In this document: positions 5,734-7,754 of the stretch, piece by piece
How positions within the stretch are numbered: the stretch's first letter is position 1
How the letters are laid out: each line of letters begins with the position of its first letter
Assembly: GCA_013153455.1 (NCBI GenBank)
Contig: JAADEK010000048.1
Coordinates: forward strand, 1 to 7,754
Direction of reading: 5' to 3'
DNA length: 7,754 nt
Origin: Aquificota bacterium
GTDB lineage: Bacteria > Aquificota > Aquificia > Aquificales > Aquificaceae
Notes under the pieces: generated by a model
Database searches by the model: none
What the model was told of the DNA's origin: nothing
What the model saw: the letters and a program-made list of their open reading frames with translations, nothing else
Position numbers and translations under genes: made by a program

Positions 5734-6362
5734 GGGAAAAGGTAGTCGTCCTCTTCAGCGGAGGGGTTGAGAGCACCGCTCTCGTGGTTCACTACGCCCT
5801 TTCGGGCTTTCTCGTCTATCCCCTTTACGTGAGCTTCGGGCTCCCTTGGGAGAGGGAGGAAAGAAAGAGGGCGAGGAGCGTGATAGCTCACCTGAAGGGG
5901 AGGTTTCGCTCCGTTCGTGCGCTTTCTCTTGTGCGCTCTTCCTTTCGCCCGCGCACACGCGCGCACACCCCGCGGAGCGAGAGCGAGCTTGAGATTCCCC
6001 TCAGGAACCTTTCTCTTTGCACTCAGGGCGCCCTCTTTGCCCTCGGTAAGGGTATACACAGGTGCGCGATAGGCGCACTCGGTCTTTACCCTTTTCCCGA
6101 CAACAGGAGGGAGTTTTTTGCTCTTCTTGAGCGGACGATAAGGGAGGGTCTCGGCGGGGACTTTAGTGTTGAAGTTCCATTCTTGGGTATGAGAAAGGAA
6201 GAGGTGATAAGGAGATACCTCCCCTTTTTGCCACTCGGTTTGACCTTTTCGTGCGTAAGTCCGAAAGAGGGCGGGGAATGCGGTGAGTGTATAAAGTGCG
6301 AGGAGAGGCGCTCCGCGCTCAGGATTGCGCGCTCATATACTCCTGAATCTTCCTCTCCATGA
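5730..6362 (+). CDS. QueC-like PP-loop ATPase (ExsB/7-cyano-7-deazaguanine synthase family)
   Basis: This 210-aa protein has the QueC plan: a PP-loop S10-G-G-V-E-S-T16 for ATP, an LRN motif (91-93), PDNRREFF (123-130), PFLGMRKEEVI (150-160), and a C-terminal zinc site C175-x8-C184-x2-C187-x2-C190 followed by EERR. True QueC converts 7-carboxy-7-deazaguanine to preQ0. Departures from QueC are clear: Glu replaces the Asp of SGGxDS, the YGQRHxxE-type motif is replaced by FGLPWEREE, and the PDCR motif lacks its Cys. From memory, the FGLPWE / NPFPD / TFSC pattern matches a QueC-like subfamily of unassigned role, so preQ0 synthesis should not be assumed. The ATG overlaps the mreC stop (ATGA), with no Shine-Dalgarno sequence, so translation is coupled to mreC. 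Residues 60-83 are Arg-rich with CGN codons unlike the AGG used elsewhere. The last 44 bases overlap the convergent DUF465 gene. Confidence 0.82.
   Translation: MREKVVVLFSGGVESTALVVHYALSGFLVYPLYVSFGLPWEREERKRARSVIAHLKGRFRSVRALSLVRSSFRPRTRAHTPRSESELEIPLRNLSLCTQGALFALGKGIHRCAIGALGLYPFPDNRREFFALLERTIREGLGGDFSVEVPFLGMRKEEVIRRYLPFLPLGLTFSCVSPKEGGECGECIKCEERRSALRIARSYTPESSSP
5950..5968. repeat. Alternating pyrimidine-purine tract with a duplicated 8-mer
   Basis: Nineteen bases alternate strictly between C and G/A. The tract contains GCGCACAC twice (5951-5958 and 5961-5968) at a 10-bp step. Such CG/CA alternation can adopt left-handed Z-DNA under negative supercoiling. It lies in the Arg-rich linker of the QueC-like gene, whose reading frame stays open across it. 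Confidence 0.5.
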
Positions 6363-6543
6363 GGTCTTTGTAGTAGAGTTTTTCCTTCTTTAGCTTTTCT
6401 ATCTCAAGCTCAAGGTCGTGAGTCATCGGGTGGTGTTTCTCAAGTTTCTTTATCTTCTTGTCAAGCTCTTCGTGCTTGTTCTTGAGTTCCCTGAAGACCG
6501 CATCCGTCTCAAGGAGTTTCTTTACGATTTCTTCCCTGGTCAT
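6319..6543 (-). CDS. DUF465 (YdcH-like) small coiled-coil protein
   Basis: The 74-aa protein matches the DUF465 pattern: an F-x-x-L-x-x-x-H-x-x-L-D motif at 17-28 (FRELKNKHEELD), an amphipathic KKIKKLEK stretch, then LKKEKLYYKDLME at 50-62, corresponding to the family's LKKxKLxLKD signature. It should form a two-helix coiled coil. The family is common in bacteria but its function is not established. The ATG at 6543 is preceded by GGGAGGTGAG, an excellent Shine-Dalgarno match with about 6 bases spacing, lying inside the end of rimO. The gene overlaps rimO by 35 bases on the same strand and the QueC-like gene by 44 bases on the opposite strand, so about a third of its length is shared DNA. It is probably translated from the rimO mRNA. 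Confidence 0.88.
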   Translation of the reverse strand: MTREEIVKKLLETDAVFRELKNKHEELDKKIKKLEKHHPMTHDLELEIEKLKKEKLYYKDLMERKIQEYMSAQS

Positions 6544-7754
6544 CTCTCACCTCCCTTCCTTTTAATTTATGCGTCTCTTGACCCGCGAGGTCGTAAAGGG
6601 CGACTTGTGTTATGCGGACTGTCGCCCAGCTTCCCGCTTCCTTCCTTTCGTCCGTCTGGACGTATACGACCCCGTCCGCTTCGGGCGCTTGGAAGTATGC
6701 CCTCCCCACCGGAACCAGTCCGAACTCCTCGTCATACCCGTCTATGAGAACCTTCAGCTCCTTTCCGAGGAACTCTTTGTTTTTTTCTTCGGTTATGCGC
6801 GACTGAAGCTCGGTAAGGGCTTCCTTTCTCTCTTCTTTTACTTCTTCGGGGACTCTGTCCCCGAGCTCGTGCGCGGGCGTTCCCTCTTCGTGGGAGTATG
6901 TGAAGACGCCGACCCAGTGAAAGTGCCCCTCCTCAACGAATGAAAGGAGTTTCTTGAAGTCCTCATCTGTTTCCGTCGGGAATCCTACTATGAAGGATGT
7001 CCTGAGAACCGCGTCTTTGACGCGGTCTTTTATCTTTTTTATTAAATTCCTGACGAATTTTTCGTCGTATCCCCTCCTCATGGCTTTCAGGACGGGCGAG
7101 GAGATGTGCTGAAGGGGTATGTCAAAGTATGGGAGTATCTTTTGTGAGGACGAGATTATTTCAAGGAGTTCGTCGCTAACTTCTGTCGGGTAGAGGTAAA
7201 GGAGGCGAACCCACTCAATCCCTTCAATCTTTTCTATTTCTTTTAGCAGGTGCGGGAGTTTAAACTCTCCGTATAGGTCCTTTCCGTAGAAGGTTGTGTC
7301 TTGTGAGATGAGGCATATCTCTTTTGTGCCTCTTTTTGCGAGCTCTTTTACCTCCGTAAGTATGTCCTCAAGCGGTCTTGAGCGGTGTCTTCCCCGGATT
7401 GAGGGTATGGCGCAAAAGGAGCAAAGGCGGTTACACCCCTCGGAAAGCTTTACGTATGCGTAAGAGCGGGGTGTTGTTATGAGTCTCTTTGTCTTCTTTA
7501 CCTCGCCAAAGCCGAGGTATCCGAGTATATCGTCCCAGCTCTCGGTTCCGAAAACCGCGTCAACCTCCGGAAGCTCCTTCTTTATCTCTTCGCGGTAGCG
7601 CTCCGCGAGGCATCCCATAACGATGAGCTTTTTCCCTTTTTGGGCGTAAGAGAGTATCGTGTATATGCTTTCCATCTTTGCGGGTGTTATGAACCCGCAC
7701 GTGTTAACGATTACTATATCCGCGTCTTCGGGGTCCGATATGCGCGCGCCCGCG
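6509..7754 (-). CDS. rimO: Ribosomal protein S12 (Asp) methylthiotransferase RimO (N-terminus beyond window)
   Basis: RimO is a radical-SAM iron-sulfur enzyme that adds a methylthio group to a conserved aspartate of ribosomal protein S12. Of the protein, 414 residues are visible and only the extreme N-terminus is cut off by the right edge. The UPF0004 domain shows its second and third cluster cysteines, in VNTCGF (C19 of the visible part) and MGCLAERY (C48); the first is outside. The radical-SAM motif C107-x3-C111-x2-C114 lies in SEGCNRLCSFCAIPSIRG. RimO rather than MiaB is indicated by FDIPLQHIS, MRRGYDEKF, TSFIVGFPTETDEDF and VGVFTYSHEEGTPA. A C-terminal TRAM domain (about 325-390) ends near VALYDLAG. 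A basic tail of about 24 residues follows and carries the DUF465 ribosome binding site, so it may be shaped by that overlap. Confidence 0.96.
   Translation of the reverse strand, partial: AGARISDPEDADIVIVNTCGFITPAKMESIYTILSYAQKGKKLIVMGCLAERYREEIKKELPEVDAVFGTESWDDILGYLGFGEVKKTKRLITTPRSYAYVKLSEGCNRLCSFCAIPSIRGRHRSRPLEDILTEVKELAKRGTKEICLISQDTTFYGKDLYGEFKLPHLLKEIEKIEGIEWVRLLYLYPTEVSDELLEIISSSQKILPYFDIPLQHISSPVLKAMRRGYDEKFVRNLIKKIKDRVKDAVLRTSFIVGFPTETDEDFKKLLSFVEEGHFHWVGVFTYSHEEGTPAHELGDRVPEEVKEERKEALTELQSRITEEKNKEFLGKELKVLIDGYDEEFGLVPVGRAYFQAPEADGVVYVQTDERKEAGSWATVRITQVALYDLAGQETHKLKGREVRDDQGRNRKETP
6547..6556 (-). promoter_or_regulatory. Strong ribosome binding site for DUF465 inside rimO
   Basis: The minus strand reads AGGGAGGTGA, containing GGAGGTGA, an extended complement of the 16S rRNA 3' end. 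It fixes the ATG at 6543. The same bases encode R-E-V-R in the rimO C-terminal extension. It is the strongest such site in the window, suggesting independent, high-level translation of the small protein. Confidence 0.8.
7008..7043 (+). terminator. Terminator-like hairpin and T-tract, antisense to rimO
   Basis: On the plus strand, ACCGCGT (7008-7014), loop CTTTG, and ACGCGGT (7020-7026) form a perfect 7-bp GC-rich stem followed by a T-rich run up to 7043, with six consecutive Ts at 7035-7040. A second perfect stem, GACGAA-TTT-TTCGTC, follows at 7052-7066. It would stop plus-strand transcription reading out of the mreB-mreC-queC-like operon about 650 bases past its last gene. The T-tract also encodes a Lys-rich rimO segment in antisense, so chance is possible. 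Confidence 0.3.

Noticed and set aside
5649..6059. A 136-codon Arg-rich open frame on the minus strand opposite mreC and the QueC-like gene.
   Set aside because: It is a shadow of the two well-supported plus-strand genes; its composition mirrors their codon pattern and it has no known motif.
1..7754. Defence island, CRISPR array, insertion sequence, tRNA or rRNA.
   Set aside because: I looked for repeated spacers, transposase motifs, terminal repeats and cloverleaf folds and saw none; almost the whole window is accounted for by housekeeping or unknown genes.

Overview
The window looks like a chromosomal segment from a thermophilic bacterium, most likely of the Aquificota (Aquifex/Hydrogenobacter/Thermocrinis type). 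This rests on Lys/Glu-rich proteins, heavy use of AGG for Arg and ATA for Ile at roughly even GC, extreme gene compaction, and a Rel protein whose length and sequence style resemble my memory of the Aquifex one. No database search was possible, so the taxonomic call is an inference. Nothing suggests a mobile element, prophage, CRISPR array, rRNA or tRNA; almost every base is coding.

Layout from left to right. (a) Minus strand, 1-761: a two-gene unit of a 79-aa helical protein of unknown function followed by a YqiA-like alpha/beta hydrolase that runs off the left edge. (b) 778-999, plus: a small, very basic protein of unknown function. (c) 968-1369, minus: a 133-aa protein of unknown function, overlapping (b) tail to tail. 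(d) 1389-1790, plus: tsaE, the ATPase of tRNA t6A37 synthesis. (e) 1791-3881, minus: a full-length bifunctional Rel/SpoT (p)ppGpp synthetase-hydrolase whose stop codon abuts that of tsaE. (f) 3917-6362, plus: mreB, mreC and a QueC-like PP-loop ATPase, joined by two 4-bp ATGA overlaps; mreD is not in its usual place. (g) 6319-7754, minus: rimO, entering from the right edge, then a DUF465 protein translated from a strong ribosome binding site buried in the end of rimO and overlapping the QueC-like gene tail to tail.

The region has three head-to-head gene pairs with only 16-35 bp between start codons and three tail-to-tail pairs with 0 bp between them or a 32-44 bp overlap. At several of the head-to-head starts a -10-like box lies 7-8 bases before an ATG with no Shine-Dalgarno sequence, a geometry expected of leaderless mRNAs. 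Genes inside operons instead use Shine-Dalgarno sites or stop-start coupling. The stringent-response gene and the cell-shape operon share a 35-bp divergent region in which their best -10 boxes overlap.

Functionally this is mostly core biology: tRNA modification (tsaE), ribosomal protein modification (rimO), alarmone control (rel/spoT) and rod-shape control (mreBC). I see no defence or secretion system. The most promising unknowns are the QueC-like enzyme that departs from QueC at several motifs yet is coupled to mreC, the two unrecognised genes at 778-1369, and the tandem inverted repeats at the tsaE/spoT junction.
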